Below, one piece after another: positions 1 to 8,533 of a DNA stretch of 64,000 bases. The DNA is taken from assembly GCA_019635435.1 (NCBI GenBank), contig JAHBZM010000001.1:1736001-1800000 (forward strand), read 5' to 3'. Within the stretch, counting starts at the first letter, position 1. Each line of letters opens with the position of its first letter. The DNA comes from Ramlibacter sp. (GTDB taxonomy: Bacteria > Pseudomonadota > Gammaproteobacteria > Burkholderiales > Burkholderiaceae_C). A program made the position numbers and the translations under genes. The notes beneath the pieces are model-generated. The model searched no databases and was not told the origin of the DNA. It was given only the letters and a program-made list of their open reading frames with translations.

Positions 1-2831
1 GAGGCGCCCACGGTATAGCCCAGGCCGTTCACGAGCTTGGGCTCGTACACGCCGTTGCCATTGCGCCCCGACAGGGCCACGCAGGCATGGCCCGGCACAC
101 CCGCGCTGCCCGTCGCCGCCGACCCGCCGCAGTTCAGCTGGTAGACCGAGTTGTTGCTGGTGATGGCGGTGTCGGTGAACTGCAGGGCGCCGCCATAGTC
201 CTTCTGGTCCTTGGTGAAGACCATCACGTTGTTGTTGACGCAGTTGGCGGACCCCGCGTTGGTGGTGCCGTCGCATGGCGGCGTCAGCGCCGAGAACTCC
301 AGCGTGGCATAGCTGTAGGGGCTGATGAGGGACGTGGGCCGGCCTTCGAGCAAGGCGTCCTGCTGGCCGGTGGAGTGGCATTCGTCCGCCGTGTCCGGGC
401 CCGCGAGGAAGGGAATGTTGTTCAGCGAGATCGGGTAGGTGCCCGCTACCGGCGTCAGGCCCGTGGTCTGGGTGCCCGGGGGCACGACCTGGAAGCCGGT
501 CAGGCTGCCGTCGCGGTCCAGGATGACGGTGAACTTGTCGCCGTCGCGGAAGTTGCCGCCCGTGGCGGGCGACGGCGCGCAGGTGAGCTCCACGTTCTGG
601 GTATAGACCTGGTGGCGCAGGTCCACGTTGTAGAAGCTCACACCCTGCACATACTGCGTGGGCGGGTAGCTGTTTTCGTTGGACTGGAACCAGCCCATGG
701 CCGCGTCGCCCTCGTAGACAAAGGGCTTGCTGTGGCAGGGAATGGTGTTCTGCGCCGAGAAACTGTTGAAGTAGGTCAGGTCGGCTGTGGTCAGGTAGGG
801 CGTGATGTCCTGGTTGAAGTTGACGAAGTGCACGTGTTCGAGCCGCGCCGGGCCATCGTAGAACATCATTCCCGCGAAATTCCAGCTGGGCTGGGGGTAG
901 CCATTGCCCGACACGGCTTCGTAGCAGCCCGCATTGCCGCCAAAGCCGTTCTGGCCGTTGTAGGGGCAGGGGCCGAAGCGCAGCACGTTGTTGGCGCTCA
1001 TGCCCACGACGATGGCGTCCTTGAGCAGCAGCCATTCGCCGGGCGGCGAGCCTTCGGTGCCGCCGCTGGACACCAGCGACACGCTGTCGCGGTTGGTGGC
1101 CAGCCGGGCGTCGTGCAGCGCGTACCAGCTGGCGCGCACCCAGATGCCGCGGTTGCGGTTGCGGCTGGCGGTCAGGCCGTCCAGCTGGGCGACCACGTCG
1201 CAGGTGGCCAGCGCGCCCTTGCTGGCGCCGGCCAGGCAGGTGCCTTTGGGGGTGTAGAGCGCGGCGCCCGTGACCCCGTCGTCCGAGGCGGTGTCAAAAC
1301 CCGCATAGCAGCCGTGGGCACGGTTGTTGGCGAAGGTGCCGGTGCCCGTGGCGGCGCTGGTCGCCGGAAGAATCCAGAAGCCGCGGCCAAAGCCCTGGCA
1401 GCCCGCCACCGAATTGCCGGTGATGGTGTTGCCGGTGAGCGTGGTGATCCAGAAGCCCGAGGCGGTGGCGGCCGTGCCGGTCACGGCGCCCTCGTCGTTG
1501 AAGGGCACGTTGAAGCCGCTGTAGCCGTTGCCGGCCACCTGGCCCCGGCCGCGGGCCAGGTAGTCACCGGGCCAGAACGACGCGAGGGCCGGGGTATTGC
1601 CGGCGGGGATGCTGAAGGCATTGCTCATCGCGCCAATGCCCAGGTTGTTCACGATGCGGTTGTTGTTCTCGTCGCCTTCTTCCATGTAGAAGAGGTTGCC
1701 CACAGCCCGCGCGCAGACATTGTTGGACAGCGTGACCCCGCTGGTGGAGTGCAGCGTCATGCACTTGTTGTAGCTGTGGTGGATGCTGTTGCTGTCGATC
1801 AGCACCGAGCCCGCCGGCACCGTGCCTGCCTGGTGAAAGTGGATCGGGTAGCTGCCCAGCCGGGCCTTGCCGAATTTTTCGATTTCCACGCCCTGGATCG
1901 CGACCTGGGCAAAGCCGGCCATGACCATGATCTCGCCGCCATAGGCCGTGGTGGTGCCGGATCCCGTGCTTGGCACGGCGGCGGTGAGCTTGATGTTGCG
2001 GCTGATCAGGCCGACCTCGGCACGCTCGTCCACCCCATAGTTCTGCGTGACGCCATTGGCGAACGAGGCCGTGCCCGTGCCGGGCGCCGTGCTGCCGTAG
2101 TGGTAGTTGAGCAGGGGCGTGTCGGCGTGCAGCGTGACGGTGCAGCCGGTGCCGCAACTCACGCTTTTGACGCGCACGAACTCGGCGCTGTCGGGCGAAA
2201 AATCGGTGCCGGCCACGACGATCCAGTCGTTGGGCTTCCAGTCCACCGTGCCGGCCAGCTGGAGCGTGGTGGCCCCGCCGGCGGGAACCGGGGCGCCGAC
2301 GCCCTGGCCGGTGCCGTAAAGCGCGGGCGGGCCGGCCGGGCGGCTCAGGTGGGTCCAGCTCGGGGCCCGGCTGCCCGTGCCCTTGACCACGCCCGTCTTG
2401 CCATACAGCTGCAGCGTGCCGCCTCCGGTGACCGCAATCCCCTTGACCTGGCCGGCGACCGGTTGCGTGCCCGTGAAATTGAGGATGGCGCGGTGGCTGA
2501 AGGGACGGGTCGCGTGGCCTGCCTTCAGGGCGCCGGCCACGCTGATGCCGGCGGTGTCGAGCTGGATGTCCTGGGTGTCCGGGATGGTGAGCGTGCCACC
2601 GGCCGCGATGGTGATGAAGCCCAGCCCCGAGCCGCCGGTGAACGACCGGTCCACCTGGACCAGCGGGCCACAGCCGCCGCTGCCAATGGTCAGGTTGCGG
2701 CTGGCATCCAGCGCACAGCGGGACAGGGGTGTTGCGGTGGCGGCTTGGGCCGGGCCGCAGGTGGCCAGCCCCAGCAGCGCGGCGAGCGCGGCGCCACCCA
2801 GGATCGAAGATAGGCGTGACAGTGTCAGCAT
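1..2831 (-). CDS. Secreted G8-domain / CEMIP-like beta-helix protein, partial (3' end outside window)
   Basis: An open frame of about 943 codons runs from an ATG at 2831 off the left edge. A purine-rich ribosome site (AGGGAGGGA) lies about 7 bases upstream. Residues 1-30 form a Sec signal peptide ending in AQA. Roughly residues 115-270 resemble a G8 domain with its usual continuation: a VDWKPNDWIVVAGTDF stretch, then GVDERAEVGLISRNIKL. Next comes a right-handed parallel beta-helix region with a HFHQAGTV motif and a long series of N-rich turns (NSIHHSYNKC, NNVCARAVGNLFYMEEGDENN). This order is known from CEMIP/TMEM2-type hyaluronan-binding or hyaluronidase proteins and their bacterial relatives. 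Polysaccharide binding or cleavage outside the cell is inferred from the family. The C-terminus is missing, so anchoring or secretion domains cannot be judged. No neighbouring gene explains its substrate. Confidence 0.72.
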   Translation of the reverse strand, partial: MLTLSRLSSILGGAALAALLGLATCGPAQAATATPLSRCALDASRNLTIGSGGCGPLVQVDRSFTGGSGLGFITIAAGGTLTIPDTQDIQLDTAGISVAGALKAGHATRPFSHRAILNFTGTQPVAGQVKGIAVTGGGTLQLYGKTGVVKGTGSRAPSWTHLSRPAGPPALYGTGQGVGAPVPAGGATTLQLAGTVDWKPNDWIVVAGTDFSPDSAEFVRVKSVSCGTGCTVTLHADTPLLNYHYGSTAPGTGTASFANGVTQNYGVDERAEVGLISRNIKLTAAVPSTGSGTTTAYGGEIMVMAGFAQVAIQGVEIEKFGKARLGSYPIHFHQAGTVPAGSVLIDSNSIHHSYNKCMTLHSTSGVTLSNNVCARAVGNLFYMEEGDENNNRIVNNLGIGAMSNAFSIPAGNTPALASFWPGDYLARGRGQVAGNGYSGFNVPFNDEGAVTGTAATASGFWITTLTGNTITGNSVAGCQGFGRGFWILPATSAATGTGTFANNRAHGCYAGFDTASDDGVTGAALYTPKGTCLAGASKGALATCDVVAQLDGLTASRNRNRGIWVRASWYALHDARLATNRDSVSLVSSGGTEGSPPGEWLLLKDAIVVGMSANNVLRFGPCPYNGQNGFGGNAGCYEAVSGNGYPQPSWNFAGMMFYDGPARLEHVHFVNFNQDITPYLTTADLTYFNSFSAQNTIPCHSKPFVYEGDAAMGWFQSNENSYPPTQYVQGVSFYNVDLRHQVYTQNVELTCAPSPATGGNFRDGDKFTVILDRDGSLTGFQVVPPGTQTTGLTPVAGTYPISLNNIPFLAGPDTADECHSTGQQDALLEGRPTSLISPYSYATLEFSALTPPCDGTTNAGSANCVNNNVMVFTKDQKDYGGALQFTDTAITSNNSVYQLNCGGSAATGSAGVPGHACVALSGRNGNGVYEPKLVNGLGYTVGA

Positions 2832-2961
2832 GTGAGTCCCTCCCTTTTCGGCCGATTGTGTGACAGACCCGCCCTCGATGCCAGGGCAATAAGTCACTGG
2901 CCTGCGGCTATCCATGGAAGGCTTGTTGCATCACAATGCCAACGCACTGCAAGGGGGGACC

Positions 2962-3972
2962 ATGACACAGGACACACTGGCGCGCGAGGCCGTGCCACCG
3001 GACGAGGCCGCCTGCACCGCGGACCTGGCTGCGCGGCTCAAGAGCAAGATCATCCGCGACAACGCGGGCGGCATGATGCGGCGCGACGCGCACCCCAAGA
3101 TGCATGGCGTGGTCAGGGCCGAATTCATCGTCGAGCCCGACCTGCCGCCCGAGCTGGCCGTGGGCGTGTTCAGCCGCGCCGCCACCTACCGCGCCTGGAT
3201 CCGCTTTTCCAACCAGAACGGCACCATCCAGCCCGACAGCAGCAAGGACATCCGGGGCATGGCCATCAAGCTCATGGGCGTGCCGGGCCACAAGCTGCTG
3301 GAGGGCGAGGAAGACGAGCAGACGCAGGACTTCATCGTGATCAGCACCAACGTGTTTGTCACGCGCGACGTGAAGCAGTTTGACGGGCTGATCAAGGCGC
3401 TGACGGGCAGCCTGCTGGCCAAGCTGCTTTTCTTTGCCACGCACTGGCGCGTGATCCGCAACCTGTGGCTGTCGATGCGCCGGTTCGCCAACCCGCTGCA
3501 GATCCGCTACTGGAGCACCACGCCCTACCTGCTGGGCAGCCGGGCCGTGAAGTACTCGGCGATCCCGGTGGTGGAGGTGCCCGATGCCCTGCCCGAGCCC
3601 GCGGGCGACGACTTCCTGCGCGAGGCCATGGTCCGGCAGCTGGCCGCGGGCGAGGCGCGGTTTGATTTTGCGGTGCAGCTGCAGACCGATGCCGCCACCA
3701 TGCCCATCGAGGACCCGGGCGCGGCCTGGTCCGAGGTGGCGTCGCCGTTTCGCAAGGTGGCCACCATCAAGGTGCTGCAGCAGCAATTCGACAGCGAAGC
3801 CCAGCGCATGTTTGGCGAGAATCTGTCGTACACCCCCTGGCACAGCCTGCCCGAGCACCGCCCGCTGGGCGGCATCAACCGCGCGCGCAAGGTGGTGTAC
3901 CGCGCGATCTCGATGTTCCGCCACGACTGCAATGGCGCGCCGCGGCGCGAGCCCACGGGCTGGGACCTCTGA
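2962..3972 (+). CDS. Catalase-family (small catalase-like haem) protein
   Basis: The 336-residue product has the hallmarks of the catalase-related fold: HPKMHGVVRAEF near residues 39-50, the YRAWIRFSNQNGTIQPDSSKDIRGMAIKLMGVPG block near 76-112, and a C-terminal FGENLSYTPWHSLPEHRPLGGINRAR. The family binds haem and may use peroxide, but it is much shorter than true catalases (about 480-750 residues). Hydroperoxidase activity is therefore only likely. An ATG 48 bases upstream in the same frame is possible; the start at 2962 is preferred because AAGGGGGG sits just before it. There is no signal peptide. The gene ends 22 bases before the end of the convergent DyP peroxidase gene, so the two haem proteins form a convergent pair. 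Confidence 0.82.
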   Translation: MTQDTLAREAVPPDEAACTADLAARLKSKIIRDNAGGMMRRDAHPKMHGVVRAEFIVEPDLPPELAVGVFSRAATYRAWIRFSNQNGTIQPDSSKDIRGMAIKLMGVPGHKLLEGEEDEQTQDFIVISTNVFVTRDVKQFDGLIKALTGSLLAKLLFFATHWRVIRNLWLSMRRFANPLQIRYWSTTPYLLGSRAVKYSAIPVVEVPDALPEPAGDDFLREAMVRQLAAGEARFDFAVQLQTDAATMPIEDPGAAWSEVASPFRKVATIKVLQQQFDSEAQRMFGENLSYTPWHSLPEHRPLGGINRARKVVYRAISMFRHDCNGAPRREPTGWDL

Positions 3973-3994
3973 GCGCCGCCGCTGCGCGGGGGGC

Positions 3995-5611
3995 TCAGGT
4001 CGGGTCGACCAGGCCCTTGGCGATCACGCGCAGCGCCGTGAGGCTGGGAATGAAGAAATAGTCACCGCCGCGTGTTTCCACGAAGCGCGGCAGCCTGGGC
4101 AGGAAGTAGGGTGTGTCGCTGCCGTCGGGGTCGACCTGCAGCACGGCCTTGCTCGGGAAGCGGTCGTCGGGGCTGTGGTTGCCCAGCAGGATGTCCTTGT
4201 CGTTGCCGGCCTTGAAGTCGTTGCCGTAGTTGATCCACTGCTGCTGCACGAACTCGAACTGGCGGTTGATGTCGGCGTTGAGCATCATGATGATGATGCC
4301 GTGGTTGCCGTCGTCACGGCTGGGGTCGGTCACGTCGCCGTAGGGCAGGCCGCGGCGCAGCACGCGGCGGCGGTTGCTCAGCGCGCCGGGGGTGTCAAAC
4401 GCGTTCTTGCTGATCTTCAGCGAGCCCGGCGTGTCGCCGGGGTCGTGGATCATCTGCAGCGCCGCGCGCGGGTTGATGCGCCGGATGTGCGCGCTGAACG
4501 GGCAGCGCGCGCCGCTCATGTCGTCGTCGTAGGTGAAGTTGCACAGCATGTCCTCGCGCGTGGCCTCGTCGGCGGCGTTGAACCGGGCGTCGAACGCGGC
4601 CTTGCCGGCCGCGTCGGGCGCGCTCACCAGCGGCGCGCCGTTGTCGCGCCAGCGGCCCGAGAACTTGGCCGCCAGCAGTTCCCGGCCACCCGGGTAGTGG
4701 CTGCCGTGCTTGTCGAGGTAGGCGTTGAAGGTGCCCACGTTCTCGTGCAGCTTGCGGTAGATCATGTAGGTGCCGTTGCGCGCCAGCAGCGTGGGGTTGG
4801 GCGCCGGCGGGTATTCGCGGGCCTCGTCGATGTGGCCCAGCAGGAATTCGCCGGTGGCCAGCGGCGCCCAGCTGCCATCGGCCAGCTGCTTGCCGCGCCC
4901 GTTCACGTAGGCGGTGCTTTCGGGCAGGCCTTCAAACGCCGGGTCGCCAATGCCGTCGGTGTAGCCAAAGTGTTCCTTGGGCGTGGGGCGGCCGTTTTCC
5001 ATCACGACCTTGGCGTCCTGGTAGTCCAGCAGTTCGCCGTGGTCGCCGCGGTGGCCGCCCAACAGCACCACGCCGCCCTCGTGCCGGGCCAGCACGTCCT
5101 GGAGCCAGGCGTAGGCCACCTCCAGGTGCGCCTGCGCGGTGTCGAGCAGGCCCTTGCCGTTGCCCGGCCAGCCCGCGACGCCGGCATTGAGTGAAATGAA
5201 GATGTGCACGTCCTTGTCGCGCGTGACGCGGTTTTCGCGCCAGACCGGGTCCCACAGCTCGGGCGCGCTGGGCCCGTCGTCGCCCAGGATGTCGCGGCGC
5301 GCCGCCATGCCGTCGGCGAACTCGGGCGGAAAGTCCACCAGCGAGGCCCGCGGCACCTCCAGCTCCTTGAGGCCCTGGTAGGACAAGGCGATGTTCACCG
5401 TCCACTCGGGCTTGGGCACCTCGCCCGGCCCGGTTCCCCAGTTGGCGGCGGTGGTCACGCGCCGCGTCACGGCGCCCACGAAGGCGCGGCCGCGCTCCGG
5501 GTCGCGGATGTTCAGGCACACATAGCGTGCCACCGGAAAGCCAAAGCGCCCGTAGGCGCGCACCACGTTGCCCTGGATGTCGGACAGGTCCAGTTGTTTT
5601 GTCACGGTCAC
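3995..5611 (-). CDS. DyP-type (dye-decolorizing) haem peroxidase
   Basis: The 538-residue protein matches the long DyP class. The signature GxxDG is present as HFGYTDGIGDP (Asp219), and the likely proximal haem ligand is His375 in CPFSAHIRRINPR. An arginine-rich NRRRVLRRGLPYG segment follows near residue 412, as expected for the distal side. Known family chemistry is H2O2-dependent oxidation of bulky phenols and dyes. There is no Sec or Tat signal, so a cytoplasmic place or encapsulin-type packaging are the options; no encapsulin gene is in view. It is the last gene of a three-gene minus-strand operon: the gene upstream ends at 5633, 21 bases before this start. A GGGAG ribosome site precedes the ATG. 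Confidence 0.9.
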   Translation of the reverse strand: MTVTKQLDLSDIQGNVVRAYGRFGFPVARYVCLNIRDPERGRAFVGAVTRRVTTAANWGTGPGEVPKPEWTVNIALSYQGLKELEVPRASLVDFPPEFADGMAARRDILGDDGPSAPELWDPVWRENRVTRDKDVHIFISLNAGVAGWPGNGKGLLDTAQAHLEVAYAWLQDVLARHEGGVVLLGGHRGDHGELLDYQDAKVVMENGRPTPKEHFGYTDGIGDPAFEGLPESTAYVNGRGKQLADGSWAPLATGEFLLGHIDEAREYPPAPNPTLLARNGTYMIYRKLHENVGTFNAYLDKHGSHYPGGRELLAAKFSGRWRDNGAPLVSAPDAAGKAAFDARFNAADEATREDMLCNFTYDDDMSGARCPFSAHIRRINPRAALQMIHDPGDTPGSLKISKNAFDTPGALSNRRRVLRRGLPYGDVTDPSRDDGNHGIIIMMLNADINRQFEFVQQQWINYGNDFKAGNDKDILLGNHSPDDRFPSKAVLQVDPDGSDTPYFLPRLPRFVETRGGDYFFIPSLTALRVIAKGLVDPT

Positions 5612-5632
5612 TCCCCTTGAATGCGCTGCGCG

Positions 5633-6337
5633 TTATGGTCGGTATTTGCCGGGCGGCCAGGTGGGCCCGGACAGGTCGGTGGGCGCCACGCGCTGGATGA
5701 AGTCGCGGTAATTGGCGCGCAGGGCCGCGGCGTCCAGTCCCTGGTTGTCCAGCGCGAAGCGCGTGAACTCCTGCTTGAGGTACAGGGCCTTGAGCTGCTC
5801 GGGCAGCGGGTCGTCGTTGGAGCCCACAAAGAACAGCGCGGCCGGCAGCTGGCAGCGCTTCATGTAGTCCGCGAAGCTGGCCGCGTCATGAACCTGCTCG
5901 AAACCATGGCAGTAGCCCCAGACCTCGCGGATGGGCCCGCTGATGGCCTCCCACATGCCCCGCAGGTAGCCGTCCACATCGCCCTGGGGGCCGCCGTGGA
6001 AATTGCACGAGAACACCAGGTAGCGCGAACGCAGGTGGTCTTCGGCCGGCATGACCCAGCGGCGGATGAAGTCGGGCACCACGGGCAGCCAGTCGTTCAG
6101 GGTGTCGGGCGCGCCGCCACCGGGCAGCGACTCGGTGTACACGTCGTCGAGCACGAAGTAGCGGCACAGGTAGGTCTGCGGCACCCGGGTCATCGGGCTG
6201 TTGTCCAGCAGGTTCCAGTTCTGCAGGCTGTCGCGCACCTTGTCGGCGAAGGCGATTTCCTCGCCCGGGACGATGCCTTCGCGAATCGGGGAAAGAATGG
6301 TCAGCGCGTAGGCGCTTCCGCTGAGGTTGCCGGCCAT
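5633..6337 (-). CDS. Unknown protein, DyP-operon member (paralog B)
   Basis: I do not recognise a named family for this 234-residue soluble-looking protein. It is acidic to neutral, without a signal peptide or clear membrane span. It shares several blocks with the next gene upstream: GSAYALTILSPIR against GKAYAMNVITPVR at the N-terminus, and RYLVFSCNFHGGPQGDVDGY against SYMLFCSNFNGSWDQYVDSF in the middle. The pair therefore looks like an old tandem duplication. Its start overlaps the upstream stop (TAATG at 6335-6339), so translation is coupled, and the DyP gene follows 21 bases after its stop. A role with the DyP peroxidase is inferred only from this packing. Cys/His residues in FSCNFHGG and GYCHGF could bind a ligand, but this is untested. 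Confidence 0.75.
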   Translation of the reverse strand: MAGNLSGSAYALTILSPIREGIVPGEEIAFADKVRDSLQNWNLLDNSPMTRVPQTYLCRYFVLDDVYTESLPGGGAPDTLNDWLPVVPDFIRRWVMPAEDHLRSRYLVFSCNFHGGPQGDVDGYLRGMWEAISGPIREVWGYCHGFEQVHDAASFADYMKRCQLPAALFFVGSNDDPLPEQLKALYLKQEFTRFALDNQGLDAAALRANYRDFIQRVAPTDLSGPTWPPGKYRP

Positions 6338-7026
6338 TACCGACCTCCTTCGCCGCCGGGGGCGGCCATGCGGATGGCCTGCAGCTGGCGCTCATGCCGC
6401 TGGTGGCGCCGCTCGATCTGGTAGGCCGACATGCTCACGATGGGCGTGGGGTACATGTCGCCCAGATCGTGCTGCAGCCCGCGCAGCAGGCTGTTGTAGC
6501 GCGTGAGGAACTCGGCGTCGCTGCCTTGATCGGCGGTCTGGCCAAAGGCCAGCAGCGCGGCCTTGAGGGCCTTGGCGCTCTTCACATCGTTGGACGTGGC
6601 CAGGGGGTAGGCGTTGTAGTAGTGCTGGGTCTCGATCTGGTTGTACTGGATGTAGCGGTGAAACGGCGTCAGCGCCACCGACTTGGAGTAGCGGATGTTC
6701 CATTTCCAGAACATGTCGAGTCCGCCCGGGATCGAGAAGGTGAACGAGTCCACATACTGGTCCCAACTGCCGTTGAAGTTGCTGCAGAACAGCATGTACG
6801 AGTAGCTCAGCTTCTCGCGGGGCTGCTCGGGCGAGAGATGGGGAAACTGGTTCCTGCCGATGATGACCCAGCGCGCATAGTGGATCAGCGACAGTGTGAT
6901 CAGCCCCTTGAGCGTGCTGGGCAGCTTGAGGGCGATCCAGAAAATCAGCTTGTTGAACCACGCAAAGTACCAGCGTACCGGCGTGATCACGTTCATGGCG
7001 TAAGCCTTGCCCGCGATGTTGAACAT
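6337..7026 (-). CDS. Unknown protein, DyP-operon member (paralog A)
   Basis: This 229-residue protein of unknown function is the first gene of the DyP operon. It resembles the following gene in overall length and in the GKAYAMNVITP and YMLFCSNFNGSWDQYV blocks. It differs by an amphipathic or hydrophobic stretch near residues 20-55 (WYFAWFNKLIFWIALKLPST and the LITLSLIHYARWVII part), which could bind the membrane face. The C-terminus is basic and Arg-rich. A good ribosome site (AAGGAG) lies just before the ATG, and about 80 bases separate it from the regulator gene downstream. Its stop overlaps the next start by one base (TAATG). Function is unknown; co-expression with the peroxidase is the only contextual hint. 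Confidence 0.75.
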   Translation of the reverse strand: MFNIAGKAYAMNVITPVRWYFAWFNKLIFWIALKLPSTLKGLITLSLIHYARWVIIGRNQFPHLSPEQPREKLSYSYMLFCSNFNGSWDQYVDSFTFSIPGGLDMFWKWNIRYSKSVALTPFHRYIQYNQIETQHYYNAYPLATSNDVKSAKALKAALLAFGQTADQGSDAEFLTRYNSLLRGLQHDLGDMYPTPIVSMSAYQIERRHQRHERQLQAIRMAAPGGEGGR

Positions 7027-7105
7027 TTTAGTTCTCCTTCCCTGAGCGGCGGATTATCAAGCGGTCGCCCGTGGATGGCAACCACTTTCGCCAGCGCCGG
7101 CGGCG

Positions 7106-7936
7106 TCAGGGCAAGGGCAGCTGCCGCAGCACCTCGCGCGTGAAGTCGTCGGCGGGGAAGAAGGTCTCCAGCGCCAGTTCCTGCAGCGTCACGTCCACCG
7201 GCGTGCCGAAGATGGTGGTGGTGCTGATGAAGCTGAGCACGCCGTGGGGCGTGCGGAACTGCAGGGGCATGACGACGCCCAGATGCTCGCCCTCAAGGTT
7301 CAGGGGCTGCGTTTCCGCCGGCACGGGATAGCCCTGCAGTTCCTCCAGCAGCGCCGCCAGCACCGGGTCGGCGGTGCTGGCAATCTGCTGGCGCAGGCGC
7401 TCGAACAGGTGGTTGCGCCATTGGGCCAGGTTGACGATCAGGGGGGCCACGCCCTGGGGGTGAAGGCTCAGGCGCAGGATGTTCACCGGGGGCTGCAGCA
7501 GGGCCGGGTCCGCGCCGGTCATCAAGAGCGGCACGGTGGCGTTGTAGCTCACCAGATTCCAGTGGCGGTCCGCCGCGAGCGCGGGGAAGGGCGCGTGGCT
7601 GTGCAGGATCAGCTCGACGGCCTGGCGGGCTGCCGCCAGCGCCGGGTCATCGAGCGGGCGTTCGCGGTACATGGGGGCGTAGCCCGCGGCCATCAGCAGT
7701 GCATTGCGTTCGCGCAGCGGAACGCCCAGGCGCTCGGTCAGGCGCAACACCATCTCGCGGCTGGGCACCGAGCGGCCGGTTTCCATGAAGCTCAGATGGC
7801 GCGTGGAGATCTCGGCCTCGTCGGCCAGGTCCAGCTGGCTCAGGCGGCGGTGTTGCCGCCAGTGGCGCAGGTGCTCGCCAAAGGGCTTGCGCGGATCGTG
7901 GGCCGAAGGGAACGGGGGGGCGGTCGCAGCAGTCAT
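7106..7936 (-). CDS. XRE-family transcriptional regulator with MmyB-like ligand domain
   Basis: The N-terminal region holds a helix-turn-helix of the Xre/Cro type (FGEHLRHWRQHRRLSQLDLA, then EAEISTRHLSFMETGRSVPS). About 170 residues with the MmyB-like pattern follow, including LLMAAGYAP, the NWNLV-like HWNLVSYN and the closing LALETFFPADD. This architecture is known in regulators proposed to bind fatty acids or small ligands. The chosen ATG gives 276 residues; a second ATG 30 bases upstream would add ten. The gene is divergent from a small membrane protein gene, with about 135 bases between the starts, and an MmyB-like regulator facing a membrane protein gene suggests it controls that gene. 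This is inference. Confidence 0.85.
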   Translation of the reverse strand: MTAATAPPFPSAHDPRKPFGEHLRHWRQHRRLSQLDLADEAEISTRHLSFMETGRSVPSREMVLRLTERLGVPLRERNALLMAAGYAPMYRERPLDDPALAAARQAVELILHSHAPFPALAADRHWNLVSYNATVPLLMTGADPALLQPPVNILRLSLHPQGVAPLIVNLAQWRNHLFERLRQQIASTADPVLAALLEELQGYPVPAETQPLNLEGEHLGVVMPLQFRTPHGVLSFISTTTIFGTPVDVTLQELALETFFPADDFTREVLRQLPLP

Positions 7937-8070
7937 GACCCGGATGCTAGGGCCTTCCGTGCGCATTGGCCATGACCTGCAAGGTTATCGACGCCGCGCG
8001 CCGGGGCCAGGAGGATCAGCGCCGGTGCCGCCACCTGGCGGTGTTTCCTTCCCCAACCAAGGAGTGTGTC

Positions 8071-8475
8071 ATGTCGATTCTTTCTTCTCCCCGATTCCTG
8101 CCGCGCGTGCTGTGGGCCGATGCGGCGTCCTGCGTGGCAACCGGCGCCCTGCAGGTGGGCCTGACCGAACCGCTGGCGGCGCTGCTGCACCTGCCCGCCC
8201 CGCTGCTCATGGGCACCGGGCTGTTCCTGCTGGCCTACGCCGCCGTGGTGCTGTGGGTGGCCACGCGCGACCCGCTGCCGCGTGCGGTGGTGGGCGCCAT
8301 CGTGGCCGGCAACCTGGCCTGGGCGGCGGGCTGTGTGGCCTTGCTGGCCGCCGGGGGCCTGGCGCCCAGCGGGCTCGGTGTGGGCTGGGTGATGGCCCAG
8401 GCCCTGACGGTGCTGGTGCTGGCCGAACTGCAGTGGTTGGCCTTGCGCAAGGGGGCGATTCAGCCCGCGTGGTGA
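8071..8475 (+). CDS. Small four-helix integral membrane protein of unknown function
   Basis: The 134-residue protein is almost entirely hydrophobic. Four likely membrane helices lie near residues 12-32, 42-63, 70-93 and 102-125. An AAGGAG ribosome site precedes the ATG by 7 bases, which supports this start over an in-frame ATG 105 bases upstream. No catalytic or transport motif stands out. It is divergently placed from an MmyB-like regulator and ends 58 bases before acnA. The regulator is its most likely partner; aconitase is more likely separately expressed. Confidence 0.75.
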   Translation: MSILSSPRFLPRVLWADAASCVATGALQVGLTEPLAALLHLPAPLLMGTGLFLLAYAAVVLWVATRDPLPRAVVGAIVAGNLAWAAGCVALLAAGGLAPSGLGVGWVMAQALTVLVLAELQWLALRKGAIQPAW

Positions 8476-8533
8476 ATTTTCGGGCCCAGCCTGCCAGAAT
8501 GGGACTCATTGAACCGCATCAAGGAGTTCCGTC

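Noticed and set aside
87..2813. A 908-codon open frame on the plus strand
   Set aside because: It is the GC-rich complement of the secreted beta-helix gene on the minus strand. Its translation is low-complexity Ala/Gly/Val/Arg/His, while the opposite strand gives a signal peptide and recognisable motifs.
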